A DNA stretch of 64,000 nucleotides, from assembly GCF_050948215.1 (NCBI RefSeq), contig NW_027488696.1, positions 124,001 to 188,000 of the forward strand, given 5' to 3'. Every line of letters starts with the position of its first letter. Within the stretch, counting starts at the first letter, position 1. This DNA comes from Halictus rubicundus (Eukaryota > Arthropoda > Insecta > Hymenoptera > Halictidae). A program made the translations under genes and the position numbers. Under the pieces are notes generated by a model, which was not told the origin of the DNA, made no database searches, and was given only the letters and a program-made list of their open reading frames with translations. Below are positions 41,101-53,036 of the stretch, one piece after another.

Positions 41101-41745
41101 TCCTATCCTCTATCCTATCCTATCCTCAATCCTATCCTATCCTCTATCCTATCCAATCCACTATCCTATCCTATGCTCTATCCTATCATATCCTCTGTCC
41201 TATCCAGTCCCCTATCCTATCCTCTATTATATCCTATCCTCTATTATATCCTATCCTCTATCCTATCCTATCCTCCATCCTATCCTATCCTCTATCCTAT
41301 CCTATCCTCAATCCTATCCTATCCACTATCCTATCCTATCCTGTATCCTATTCTATACTCTATACTATCCAATCCACTGTCCTATGCTATCCTATCCTCT
41401 ATCCTATCATATCCTCTGCCCTATCCAATCCCCTATCCTATCCTCTATCCGATTTTATCCTCTATCCTATCCTCTATCCTATTATATACTCTATCCTATC
41501 CAATCCCCTATCCGATCCTCTATCCTATCCTATACTCTATCCTATCCTATCCTCTATCCTCTCCTATCCTCTATCCTATCCCATCCTCTATCCTATCCTC
41601 AATCCTATCCTATCCTCTACCCTATCCTATCCTCAATCCTATCCTATCATCTATCCTATCCTACCCTCTATCGTATCCTATCCTCTATACTATCCAATCC
41701 CCTATCCAATCCTATATCCTCTCCTCTATCCCGTCCTATCCTTAA
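38191..41745 (+). repeat. Nested repeat of 3,555 bp, long form
   Basis: Measured from one CGTCCTATCCTTAATCC end (38,190) to the next (41,745). It is followed by a 2,495-bp short form and a 1,092-bp partial copy. Offsets of 3,555 hold for CTATGCTCTATCC (38,971 and 42,526), CTCTAGCC (39,307 and 42,862) and TGGTATGCT (39,827 and 43,382). About 1,060 bp near 40.5-41.56 kb is missing from the short form. Private or near-private marks are CTCTTTCCTACCC at 38.73 kb and CCACTATCCTATGG at 39.82 kb. Confidence 0.87.
40505..41565 (+). repeat. About 1,060-bp segment present only in long-form nested repeats
   Basis: This interval (equivalent at about 51.8-52.86 kb) lies between two occurrences of CTCTATCCTCTCC and is flanked by related stretches of about 130 bp. 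It contains a GCAATCCATTATCC, CTATTGTCTCC, CCTATGCTC and CCGATTTTATCC in the order seen at 20.95-21.9 kb. The short forms at 44.05 and 55.37 kb go straight across this point. Boundaries are approximate because the flanks are themselves repeats. Confidence 0.8.
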
Positions 41746-44240
41746 TCCTATCCTATCCTCTATCCTATCCTATCCTCTATTATATCCTATCCTCTATCCT
41801 ATCCTATCCTCCATTATATACTATCCTCTATCCTATAATATCATCTATCCTATCCTCTATCCTATCCTATCCTCAATCCTATCCTATCCTGTATCCTATC
41901 CTATCCTCTATCCTATCCTATCCTCTATCCTATCCTATCCTCTATCCTATACTATCCTCTATCCTATCCTATCCTCTATCCTATCCTATCCTCTATCCTA
42001 TCCTATCCTCTATCCTATCCTATCCTCTATCCTATGCTATCGTCTATCCTATCCAATCCACTATCCTATCCTTTCCTCTATCCTATCATATCCTCTGTCC
42101 TATGCAATCCATTATGCTATCCTCTATCCGATCCTATCCTCTAAAATATCCTATCTGCAATCCTATCCTATCCTCCATCCTATCCTATCCTCTATCCTAT
42201 CCTATCCTCTATCCTATCCAATCCACTATCCTATCCTTTCCTCTATCCTATCATATCCTCTGTCCTATGCAATCCATTATCCTATCCTCTATCCTATCCT
42301 ATCCTCAATCCTATCCTATCCACTATCCTAGCCTATCCTCTATCCTATTCTATTCTCTATCATATCCAATCCACTGCCCTATCCTATCCTATTCTCTATC
42401 CTATCCTATCCTCTGTCCTCTCCTATCCTCTATCCGATCCTATCCTCTATTATACCTATCCTCTATACTATCCTATCCTCTATCCTATCCTATCCTCAAT
42501 CGTATCCTATCCACTATCCTATCCTATGCTCTATCCTATTCTATACTATATCCTATCCAATCCACTATCCTATCCTATCCTATCCTCTATACTATCATAT
42601 CCTCTGTCCTATCCAATCCCCTATCCTATCCTCTATCCGATCCTATCCTCTATTATATCCTATCCTCTATCCTATCCTATCCTCCATCCTATTATATCCA
42701 CGTTCCTATCCTATCCTCTATCCTATCCAATCCGCTATCCTATCCTCTATCCGATCCTATCCTCTATCCTATCCTCTATCCTATCCTATCCTCTATCCTA
42801 TCCTATCCTCTATCCTATCCTATTCTCTATCGTATCCTATCCTCTATCCTATCCTATCCTCTAGCCTATGCTATCCTCTATCCTATCCTATCCTTTATCC
42901 CATCCTATCCTGTATCGTATGCTATCCTCTATCGTCTCCTGTTCTCCATTCTATCCCATCCTCTATCCTATCCTATCCTCTATCCTATCCTATCCTCTAT
43001 CCGATCCTATCCTCTATTCTATCCTCTATCCTATCCTATCCTCTATCCTATCGTATCATCTATCCTATCCTATCCTCTATACTATCCAATCCCCTATCCA
43101 ATCCCCTATCCTATCCTCTATCCGATCCTATCCTCTATTATATCCTATCCTCTATCCTACCCTATCCTCCATCCTATTATTTCCACGATCCTATCCTATC
43201 CTCTATCCTATCCAATCCCCTATCCTATCCTCTATCCGATCCTATCCTCTATCCTATCCTCTATCCTATCCTATCCTCCATCCTATCCCATCCTCTATCC
43301 TATCCTATCCTCTATCCTATCCAATCCTCTATCCGATCCTATCCTCTATTCTATCCTGTATCCTATCCTATCCCCTATCCTATGGTATGCTGTATCCTAT
43401 CCAATCCCCGATCCAATCCTCTATCCTCTCGTCTATCCTGTCCTATCCTCAATCCTAACCTATCCTCTATTCTATCATATCCTGTATCCTATCCTATCCT
43501 GTATTCAATCCTATCCTCTATCGTCTCCTGTCCTCTATCCTATCCAATCCCCGATCCTATCCTCTATCCTATCCTCTATCCTATCCTATCCTCTATCCTA
43601 TACTATCCTCTATCCTATCCTATCCTCTATCCTATCCTATCCTCTATCCTATCCTATCCTCTATCCTATCCTATCCTCTATCCTATGCTATCGTCTATCC
43701 TATCCAATCCACTATCCTATCCTTTCCTCTATCCTATCATATCCTCTGTCCTATGCAATCCATTATGCTATCTTCTATCCGATCCTATCCTCTATTATAT
43801 CCTATCTTCTATCCTATCCTATCCTCCATCCTATCCTATCCTCTATCCTATCCTATCCTCTATCCTATCCAATCCACTATCCTATCCTTTCCTCTATCCT
43901 ATCATATCCTCTGTCCTATGCAATCCATTATCCTATCCTCTATCCGATCCTATCCTCTATCCTATCCTCTATCCTATTATATACTCTATCCTATCCAATC
44001 CCCTATCCGATCCTCTATCCTATCCTATACTCTATCCTATCCTATCCTCTATCCTCTCCTATCCTCTATCCTATCCCATCCTCTATCCTATCCTCAATCC
44101 TATCCTATCCTCTACCCTATCCTATCCTCAATCCTATCCTATCATCTATCCTATCCTACCCTCTATCGTATCCTATCCTCTATACTATCCAATCCCCTAT
44201 CCAATCCTATATCCTCTCCTCTATCCCGTCCTATCCTTAA
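41746..44240 (+). repeat. Nested repeat of 2,495 bp, short form
   Basis: Same order of landmarks as the 3,555-bp form, but it passes directly from the CTATCCTCTCC unit (about 44,050) into CCCATCC, skipping about 1,060 bp. In the long form that interval is bounded by two similar segments of about 130 bp (from CTATTATATACTC to CTCTATCCTCTCC), so a deletion or insertion by exchange between direct repeats explains the difference. Confidence 0.85.
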
Positions 44241-45332
44241 TCCTATCCTATCCTCTATCCTATCCTATCCTCTATTATATCCTATCCTCTATCCTATCCT
44301 ATCCTCCATTATATACTATCCTCTATCCTATAATATCATCTATCCTATCCTCTATCCTATCCTATCCTCAATCCTATCCTATCCTGTATCCTATCCTATC
44401 CTCTATCCTATCCTATCCTCTATCCTATCCTATCCTCTATCCTATACTATCCTCTATCCTATCCTATCCTCTATCCTATCCTATCCTCTATCCTATCCTA
44501 TCCTCTATCCTATCCTATCCTCTATCCTATGCTATCGTCTATCCTATCCAATCCACTATCCTATCCTTTCCTCTATCCTATCATATCCTCTGTCCTATGC
44601 AATCCATTATGCTATCCTCTATCCGATCCTATCCTCTAAAATATCCTATCTGCAATCCTATCCTATCCTCCATCCTATCCTATCCTCTATCCTATCCTAT
44701 CCTCTATCCTATCCAATCCACTATCCTATCCTTTCCTCTATCCTATCATATCCTCTGTCCTATGCAATCCATTATCCTATCCTCTATCCTATCCTATCCT
44801 CAATCCTATCCTATCCACTATCCTAGCCTATCCTCTATCCTATTCTATTCTCTATCATATCCAATCCACTGCCCTATCCTATCCTATTCTCTATCCTATC
44901 CTATCCTCTGTCCTCTCCTATCCTCTATCCGATCCTATCCTCTATTATACCTATCCTCTATACTATCCTATCCTCTATCCTATCCTATCCTCAATCGTAT
45001 CCTATCCAGTATCCTATCCTATGCTCTATCCTATTCTATACTATATCCTATCCAATCCACTATCCTATCCTATCCTATCCTCTATACTATCCAATCCCCT
45101 ATCCAATCCCCTATCCTATCCTCTATCCGATCCTATCCTCTATTATATCCTATCCTCTATCCTACCCTATCCTCCATCCTATTATTTCCACGATCCTATC
45201 CTATCCTCTATCCTATCCAATCCCCTATCCTATCCTCTATCCGATCCTATCCTCTATCCTATCCTCTATCCTATCCTATCCTCCATCCTATCCCATCCTC
45301 TATCCTATCCTATCCTCTATCCTATCCAATCC
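44241..45332 (+). repeat. Partial nested repeat (1,092 bp) at the core copy end
   Basis: Begins like the 3,555-bp and 2,495-bp forms (CTATTATATCC, CCATTATATACTATCC, CTAAAATATCC) but departs from them after about 45,085, where CTATACTATCC runs into CCAATCCCC instead of CATATCC. The equivalent at 55,549-56,640 has the same length, 1,092 bp. Confidence 0.82.
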
Positions 45333-46054
45333 ACTGTCCTATCCTATCCTCTATCCTATTATATACTCTATCCTATCCAATCCCCTATCCGATCCTCTAT
45401 CCTATCCTATCCCCTATCCTATCCTATCCTCAATCCTATCCTATCCTCCATCCTATCCCATCGTCTATCCTATCCTATCCTCTATCCTATCCTATCCTGT
45501 ACCCTATCCTATCCTCTATCCTATCCTATCCTCTATCCTATCCTATCCTCTATCCTATCCTATCCTCTAGCCTATGCTATCCTCTATCCTATCCTATCCT
45601 TTATCCTATCCTATCCTGTATCGTATGCTATCCTCTATCGTCTCCTGTCCTCCATCCTATCCCATCCTCTATCCTATCCTATCCTCTATCCGATCCTGTC
45701 CTCTATTCTATCCTCTATCCTATCCTATCCTCTATCCTATCGTATCCTCTATCCTATCCTATCCTCTATACTATCCAATCCCCTATCCAATCCCCTATCC
45801 TATCCTCTATCCGATCCTATCCTCTATTATATCCTATCCTCTATCCTATCCTATCCTCCATCCTATTATATCCACGATCCTATCCTATCCTCTATCCTAT
45901 CCAATCCCCTATCCTATCCTCTATCCGAGCCTATCCTCTATCCTATCCTATCCTCTATCATCTATCCTATCCTATCCTCTATCCTATCATATCCTCCATC
46001 CTATCCCATCCTCTATCCTATCCTATCCTCTATCCTATCCTATCCTCTATCCGA
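45333..46054 (+). repeat. Junction segment between core copies
   Basis: This 722-bp interval is a copy of about 31.72-32.52 kb. It shares the derived CCTGTCCTC (45.69 and 32.17 kb) and CCGAGCC (45.93 and 32.40 kb), and CTCTAGCC with TAG at 45,568. Relative to the 31.9-kb version it lacks five units (85 bp), including those with CGATCC and CGTATCC. It shows that the two core copies were originally part of one larger repeat starting near 31.7 and 45.33 kb. Confidence 0.8.
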
Positions 46055-49000
46055 TCCTATCCTCTATTCTATCCTTTATCCTATCCTATCCCCTATCCTA
46101 TGGTATGCTCTATCCTATCCTATCCTCTATACTATCCAATCCCCGATCCAATCCTCTATCCTCTCCTCTATCCTGTCCTATCCTCAATCCTAACCTATCC
46201 TCTATTCTATCATATCCTGTATCCTATCCTATCCTATATTCAATCCTATCCTCTATCGTCTCCTGTCCTCTATCCTATCCAATCCCCTATCCTATCCTCT
46301 ATCGTCTCCTATCCTGTATCCTATCCAATCCCCTATTCGATCCTCTATCCTATCCTATCCTCTATCCTATCCTATCCTCAACCCTATCCTATCCTCTATC
46401 CTATCCAATCCACTATCCTATCCTATCCTCTATCCTATCATATCCTCTGTACCATCCAAACACCGTTCCTATCCTCTATCCGATCCTATCCTCTATTATA
46501 TCCTACCCTCTGTCCTATCCTATCCTCCATCCTATTATATTCTCGATCCTATCCTATCCTCTATCCTATCCAATCCCCTATCCTATCCTATATCCGATCC
46601 TATCCTCTATCCTATCCTATCCTCTATCCTATACTATCCTCTATCCTATCCTATCCTCTATCCTATCCTATCCTCAATCCTATCCTATCCTCTATCCTAT
46701 CCAATCCACTGTCCTATCCTATCCTCTATCCTATCATATCCTCTGTTCTATCCAGTCCCCTATCCTATCCTCTATTATATCCTATCCTCTATCCTATCCT
46801 ATCCTCCATCCTATCCTATCCTCTATCCTATCCTATCCTCTATCCTATGCTATCCTCTATCCTATCCAATCCACTATCCTATCCTTTCCTCTATCCTATC
46901 ATATCCTCTGTCCTATGCAATCCATTATGCTATCCTCTATCCGATCCTATCCTCTATTATATCCTATCTTCTATCCTATCCTATCCTCCATCCTATCCTA
47001 TCCTCTATCCTATCCTATCCTCTATCCTATCCAATCCACTATCCTATCCTTTCCTCTATCCTATCATATCCTCTGTCCTATGCAATCCATTATCCTATCC
47101 TCTATCCGATCCTATCCTCTATTATATCCTATCCTCTATCCTATCCTATCCTCCATCCTATCCTATCCTCTATCCTATCCTATCCTCAATCCTATCCTAT
47201 CCTCTATCCTATCCTATCCTCTATACTATCCAATCCCCTATACAATCCTCTATCCTCTCCTCTATCCCGTCCTATCCTCAATCCTATCCTATCCTCTATT
47301 CTATCATATCCTGTATCCTATCCTATCCTCTATTCTATCCTATCCTCTATCGTCTCCTGTCCTCTATCCTATCCAATCCCCTATCCTATCCTCTATTGTC
47401 TCCTATCCTCTATCCTATCCAATCCCCTATCCGATACTCTATCCTATCCTATCCTCTATCCTATCCTATCCTCAATCCTATCCTATCCTCTATCCTATCC
47501 AATCCACTATCCTATCCTATGCTCTATCCTATCATATCCCCTGTCCTATCCAGTCCCCTATCCTATCCTCTATTATATCCTATCTTCTATTATATCCTAT
47601 CCTCTATCCTATCCTATCCTCCATCCTATCCTATCCTCTATCCTATCCTATCCTCAATCCTATCCTATCCACTATCCTATCCTATCCTGTATCCTATTCT
47701 ATACTCTATACTATCCAATCCACTGTCCTATGCTATCCTATCCTCTATCCTATCATATCCTCTGCCCTATCCAATCCCCTATCCTATCCTCTATCCGATT
47801 TTATCCTCTATCCTATCCTCTATCCTATTATATACTCTATCCTATCCAATCCCCTATCCGATCCTCTATCCTATCCTATACTCTATCCTATCCTATCCTC
47901 TATCCTCTCCTATCCTCTATCCTATCCCATCCTCTATCCTATCCTCAATCCTATCCTATCCTCTACCCTATCCTATCCTCAATCCTATCCTATCCTCTAT
48001 CCTATCCTATCCTCTATCCTATACTATCCTCTATCCTATCCTATCCTCTATCCTATCCTATCCTCAATCCTATCCTATCCTCTATCCTATCCAATCCACT
48101 GTCCTATCCTATCCTCTATCCTATCATATCCTCTGTTCTATCCAGTCCCCTATCCTATCCTCTATTATATCCTATCCTCTATCCTATCCTATCCTCCATC
48201 CTATCCTATCCTCTATCCTATCCTATCCTCTATCCTATGCTATCCTCTATCCTATCCAATCCACTATCCTATCCTTTCCTCTATCCTATCATATCCTCTG
48301 TCCTATGCAATCCATTATGCTATCCTCTATCCGATCCTATCCTCTATTATATCCTATCTTCTATCCTATCCTATCCTCCATCCTATCCTATCCTCTATCC
48401 TATCCTATCCTCTATCCTATCCAATCCACTATCCTATCCTTTCCTCTATCCTATCATATCCTCTGTCCTATGCAATCCATTATCCTATCCTCTATCCGAT
48501 CCTATCCTCTATTATATCCTATCCTCTATCCTATCCTATCCTCCATCCTATCCTATCCTCTATCCTATCCTATCCTCAATCCTATCCTATCCTCTATCCT
48601 ATCCTATCCTCTATACTATCCAATCCCCTACCCAATCCTCTATCCTCTCCTCTATCCCGTCCTATCCTCAATCCTATCCTATCCTCTATTCTATCATATC
48701 CTGTATCCTATCCTATCCTCTATTCTATCCTATCCTCTATCGTCTCCTGTCCTCTATCCTATCCAATCCCCTATCCTATCCTCTATTGTCTCCTATCCTC
48801 TATCCTATCCAATCCCCTATCCGATACTCTATCCTATCCTATCCTCTATCCTATCCTATCCTCAATCCTATCCTATCCTCTATCCTATCCAATCCACTAT
48901 CCTATCCTATGCTCTATCCTATCATATCCTCTGTCCTATCCAGTCCCCTATCCTATCCTCTATTATATCCTATCCTCTATTATATCCTATCCTCTATCCT

Positions 49001-49481
49001 ATCCTATCCTCCATCCTATCCTATCCTCTATCCTATCCTATCCTCAATCCTATCCTATCCACTATCCTATCCTATCCTGTATCCTATTCTATACTCTATA
49101 CTATCCAATCCACTGTCCTATGCTATCCTATCCTCTATCCTATCATATCCTCTGCCCTATCCAATCCCCTATCCTATCCTCTATCCGATTTTATCCTCTA
49201 TCCTATCCTCTATCCTATTATATACTCTATCCTATCCAATCCCCTATCCGATCCTCTATCCTATCCTATACTCTATCCTATCCTATCCTCTATCCTCTCC
49301 TATCCTCTATCCTATCCCATCCTCTATCCTATCCTCAATCCTATCCTATCCTCTACCCTATCCTATCCTCAATCCTATCCTATCATCTATCCTATCCTAC
49401 CCTCTATCGTATCCTATCCTCTATACTATCCAATCCCCTATCCAATCCTATATCCTCTCCTCTATCCCGTCCTATCCTTAA

Positions 49482-52400
49482 TCCTATCCTATCCTCTATC
49501 CTATCCTATCCTCTATTATATCCTATCCTCTATCCTATCCTATCCTCCATTATATACTATCCTCTATCCTATAATATCATCTATCCTATCCTCTATCCTA
49601 TCCTATCCTCAATCCTATCCTATCCTGTATCCTATCCTATCCTCTATCCTATCCTATCCTCTATCCTATCCTATCCTCTATCCTATACTATCCTCTATCC
49701 TATCCTATCCTCTATCCTATCCTATCCTCTATCCTATCCTATCCTCTATCCTATCCTATCCTCTATCCTATGCTATCGTCTATCCTATCCAATCCACTAT
49801 CCTATCCTTTCCTCTATCCTATCATATCCTCTGTCCTATGCAATCCATTATGCTATCCTCTATCCGATCCTATCCTCTAAAATATCCTATCTGCAATCCT
49901 ATCCTATCCTCCATCCTATCCTATCCTCTATCCTATCCTATCCTCTATCCTATCCAATCCACTATCCTATCCTTTCCTCTATCCTATCATATCCTCTGTC
50001 CTATGCAATCCATTATCCTATCCTCTATCCTACCCTATCCTCAATCCTATCCTATCCACTATCCTAGCCTATCCTCTATCCTATTCTATTCTCTATCATA
50101 TCCAATCCACTGCCCTATCCTATCCTATTCTCTATCCTATCCTATCCTCTGTCCTCTCCTATCCTCTATCCGATCCTATCCTCTATTATACCTATCCTCT
50201 ATACTATCCTATCCTCTATCCTATCCTATCCTCAATCGTATCCTATCCACTATCCTATCCTATGCTCTATCCTATTCTATACTATATCCTATCCAATCCA
50301 CCATCCTATCCTATCCTATCCTCTATACTATCATATCCTCTGTCCTATCCAATCCCCTATCCTATCCTCTATCCGATCCTATCCTCTATTATATCCTATC
50401 CTCTATCCTATCCTATCCTCCATCCTATTATATCCACGTTCCTATCCTATCCTCTATCCTATCCAATCCGCTATCCTATCCTCTATCCGATCCTATCCTC
50501 TATCCTATCCTCTATCCTATCCTATCCTCTATCCTATCCTATCCTCTATCCTATCCTATTCTCTATCGTATCCTATCCTCTATCCTATCCTATCCTCTAG
50601 CCTATGCTATCCTCTATCCTATCCTATCCTTTATCCCATCCTATCCTGTATCGTATGCTATCCTCTATCGTCTCCTGTTCTCCATTCTATCCCATCCTCT
50701 ATCCTATCCTATCCTCTATCCTATCCTATCCTCTATCCGATCCTATCCTCTATTCTATCCTCTATCCTATCCTATCCTCTATCCTATCGTATCATCTATC
50801 CTATCCTATCCTCTATACTATCCAATCCCCTATCCAATCCCCTATCCTATCCTCTATCCGATCCTATCCTCTATTATATCCTATCCTCTATCCTACCCTA
50901 TCCTCCATCCTATTATTTCCACGATCCTATCCTATCCTCTATCCTATCCAATCCCCTATCCTATCCTCTATCCGATCCTATCCTCTATCCTATCCTCTAT
51001 CCTATCCTATCCTCCATCCTATCCCATCCTCTATCCTATCCTATCCTCTATCCTATCCAATCCTCTATCCGATCCTATCCTCTATTCTATCCTGTATCCT
51101 ATCCTATCCCCTATCCTATGGTATGCTGTATCCTATCCAATCCCCGATCCAATCCTCTATCCTCTCGTCTATCCTGTCCTATCCTCAATCCTAACCTATC
51201 CTCTATTCTATCATATCCTGTATCCTATCCTATCCTGTATTCAATCCTATCCTCTATCGTCTCCTGTCCTCTATCCTATCCAATCCCCGATCCTATCCTC
51301 TATCCTATCCTCTATCCTATCCTATCCTCTATCCTATACTATCCTCTATCCTATCCTATCCTCTATCCTATCCTATCCTCTATCCTATCCTATCCTCTAT
51401 CCTATCCTATCCTCTATCCTATGCTATCGTCTATCCTATCCAATCCACTATCCTATCCTTTCCTCTATCCTATCATATCCTCTGTCCTATGCAATCCATT
51501 ATGCTATCTTCTATCCGATCCTATCCTCTATTATATCCTATCTTCTATCCTATCCTATCCTCCATCCTATCCTATCCTCTATCCTATCCTATCCTCTATC
51601 CTATCCAATCCACTATCCTATCCTTTCCTCTATCCTATCATATCCTCTGTCCTATGCAATCCATTATCCTATCCTCTATCCGATCCTATCCTCTATCCTA
51701 TCCTCTATCCTATTATATACTCTATCCTATCCAATCCCCTATCCGATCCTCTATCCTATCCTATACTCTATCCTATCCTATCCTCTATCCTCTCCTCTAT
51801 CCTATCCTATCCTCAATCCTATCCTATCCTGTATCCTATCCTATCCTCTATCCTATCCTATCCTCTATCCTATCCTATCCTCTATCCTATACTATCCTCT
51901 ATCCTATCCTATCCTCTATCCTATCCTATCCTCCATCCTATCCTATCCTCTATCCTATCCTATCCTCTATCCTATCCAATCCACTATCCTATCCTTTCCT
52001 CTATCCTATCATATCCTCTGTCCTATGCAATCCATTATCCTATCCTCTATCCGATCCTATCCTCTATTATATCCTATCCTCTATCCTATCCTATCCTCCA
52101 TCCTATCCTATCCTCTATCCTATCCTATCCTCAATCCTATCCTATCCTCTATCCTATCCTATCCTCTATACTATCCAATCCCCTACCCAATCCTCTATCC
52201 TCTCCTCTATCCCGTCCTATCCTCAATCCTATCCTATCCTCTATTCTATCATATCCTGTATCCTATCCTATCCTCTATTCTATCCTATCCTCTATCGTCT
52301 CCTGTCCTCTATCCTATCCAATCCCCTATCCTATCCTCTATTGTCTCCTATCCTCTATCCTATCCAATCCCCTATCCGATACTCTATCCTATCCTATCCT

Positions 52401-53036
52401 CTATCCTATCCTATCCTCAATCCTATCCTATCCTCTATCCTATCCAATCCACTATCCTATCCTATGCTCTATCCTATCATATCCTCTGTCCTATCCAGTC
52501 CCCTATCCTATCCTCTATTATATCCTATCCTCTATTATATCCTATCCTCTATCCTATCCTATCCTCCATCCTATCCTATCCTCTATCCTATCCTATCCTC
52601 AATCCTATCCTATCCACTATCCTATCCTATCCTGTATCCTATTCTATACTCTATACTATCCAATCCACTGTCCTATGCTATCCTATCCTCTATCCTATCA
52701 TATCCTCTGCCCTATCCAATCCCCTATCCTATCCTCTATCCGATTTTATCCTCTATCCTATCCTCTATCCTATTATATACTCTATCCTATCCAATCCCCT
52801 ATCCGATCCTCTATCCTATCCTATACTCTATCCTATCCTATCCTCTATCCTCTCCTATCCTCTATCCTATCCCATCCTCTATCCTATCCTCAATCCTATC
52901 CTATCCTCTACCCTATCCTATCCTCAATCCTATCCTATCATCTATCCTATCCTACCCTCTATCGTATCCTATCCTCTATACTATCCAATCCCCTATCCAA
53001 TCCTATATCCTCTCCTCTATCCCGTCCTATCCTTAA
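49482..53036 (+). repeat. Nested 3,555-bp repeat in core copy 2
   Basis: Equivalent of 38,191-41,745 at offset 11,291. It shares CCTACCCTATCC (50.03 kb) with the 38.7-kb copy, whereas the 42.3-, 44.8-, 53.6- and 56.1-kb copies have CCTATCCTATCC. Copy identity therefore follows position inside the 11.3-kb repeat. Confidence 0.85.

Larger units (their letters stand above)
34781..45332 (+). repeat. Core higher-order repeat, copy 1 (10,552 bp)
   Basis: This block matches 46,055-56,640. The offset is 11,274 at 34,826, 36,456 and 35,175; 11,291 at 38,190, 38,971, 39,827 and 43,382; and 11,308 at 43,753, 44,240 and 45,021. The copies therefore differ in length by two single 17-bp units. Landmarks in order are type II TGGTATGCT, GTACCATCC, paired GCAATCCATTAT motifs, CCGATTTTATCC, CGTCCTATCCTTAATCC, CTAAAATATCC, CCACGTTCC, CTCTAGCC and type III TGGTATGCT. 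Similarity ends at CCAATCC, where ACTGTCC here faces TCTATCC in copy 2. Confidence 0.9.
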
